From Streptomyces griseus subsp. griseus (GTDB lineage Bacteria > Actinomycetota > Actinomycetes > Streptomycetales > Streptomycetaceae), in NCBI RefSeq assembly GCF_000720255.1, contig NZ_JOJE01000013.1, forward strand, positions 1-64,000: a stretch of 64,000 nucleotides of DNA, in the 5' to 3' direction. Numbering within the stretch: position 1 is the first letter of the stretch; every line of letters begins with the position of its first letter. A model generated the notes under the pieces. It saw only the letters and a list, made by a program, of their open reading frames with translations, ran no database searches and was not told the DNA's origin. The position numbers were made by a program, and so were the translations under genes. Shown here piece after piece: positions 63,935 through 64,000 of the stretch.

Positions 63935-64000
63935 TCACTCGGCAGCCGCGCCGGCCCCGGCCCCCGCCGCCTCCGCGTCCCGCGCCTGCCCCCGCAGCGC
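63935..64000 (-). CDS. C-terminal end of a gene cut by the window edge
   Basis: The last 21 codons read ALRGQARDAEAAGAGAGAAAE, then TGA at 63937-63935. The Ala/Gly-rich ending and codon pattern look coding, but no family can be named from so short a piece. Confidence 0.45.
   Translation of the reverse strand, partial: ALRGQARDAEAAGAGAGAAAE

Overview
The window is high-GC actinobacterial chromosome, almost certainly Streptomyces. The evidence is dense genes with GTG/TTG starts, the recognisable families ssbB, ettA, a pknG/glnX/glnH-type cassette, the chitosan-oligosaccharide csn operon, pepN and asd, and near absence of TTA codons. From memory the core gene order resembles the S. coelicolor SCO26xx neighbourhood (ssbB to asd), read in the opposite sense. 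I ran no search, so that comparison is recollection.

Region by region. (1) 1-863: a mobile-element graveyard (IS3 transposase end, IS110 transposase end, tyrosine-integrase end) beside tRNA-Arg(UCU). (2) 1.2-8.9 kb: two dynamin-like GTPases (probable DynA/DynB sporulation-septation pair), ssbB with a DnaA-box-like and repeat-rich leader, a sortase-anchored thioester (TQXA) surface protein and a PAP2-type membrane enzyme. (3) 8.9-16.2 kb: an accessory island between conserved genes. It holds small secreted or lipoprotein genes, a second IS110 remnant, a 3' half of tRNA-Ser(CGA) that looks like an attachment-site scar, a trypco2 gene followed by a trypsin-STAND NTPase-TPR gene (a conflict/defence-type module), and a decayed GntR/UTRA regulator. 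(4) 16.3-20.6 kb: ettA, a thioesterase, a hypothetical protein, truncated haemoglobin and an isoaspartyl-methyltransferase-like protein.

(5) 20.6-31.6 kb: a minus-strand signalling cassette, in transcription order GlnX-like membrane protein, GlnH-like binding protein, coiled-coil protein, PknG kinase, PP2C phosphatase, VWA protein and FHA protein. It looks like an expanded version of the mycobacterial glnX-glnH-pknG amino-acid sensor with phosphatase and FHA reader built in. (6) 31.8-32.2 kb: a deletion scar joining the 3' ends of a LuxR-type regulator and an FtsX-type permease. (7) 32.2-38.9 kb: csnR-E-F-G-H-K with a palindromic operator. (8) 39-50.3 kb: MscS channel, HNH endonuclease, padR-controlled ABC transporter, malQ with a small leader ORF, a broken FAD monooxygenase, and marR divergent from two exporters across one 26-bp palindrome. 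(9) 50.4-64 kb: pepN, a DUF1203 protein, asd, an ECF sigma factor with a putative self-promoter and membrane partner, a large secreted subtilase, Nudix and Tat-exported metallophosphoesterase genes, and an AbiEi/DUF559-like gene.

Most promising for novelty are the trypco2/trypsin-STAND-TPR module, with its near-identical repeats, one out-of-frame repeat and a TTA codon, and the PknG-GlnX-GlnH-PP2C-VWA-FHA cassette. A recurring smaller pattern is that three short tandem duplications each start at the 3' end of a gene and include its stop codon.
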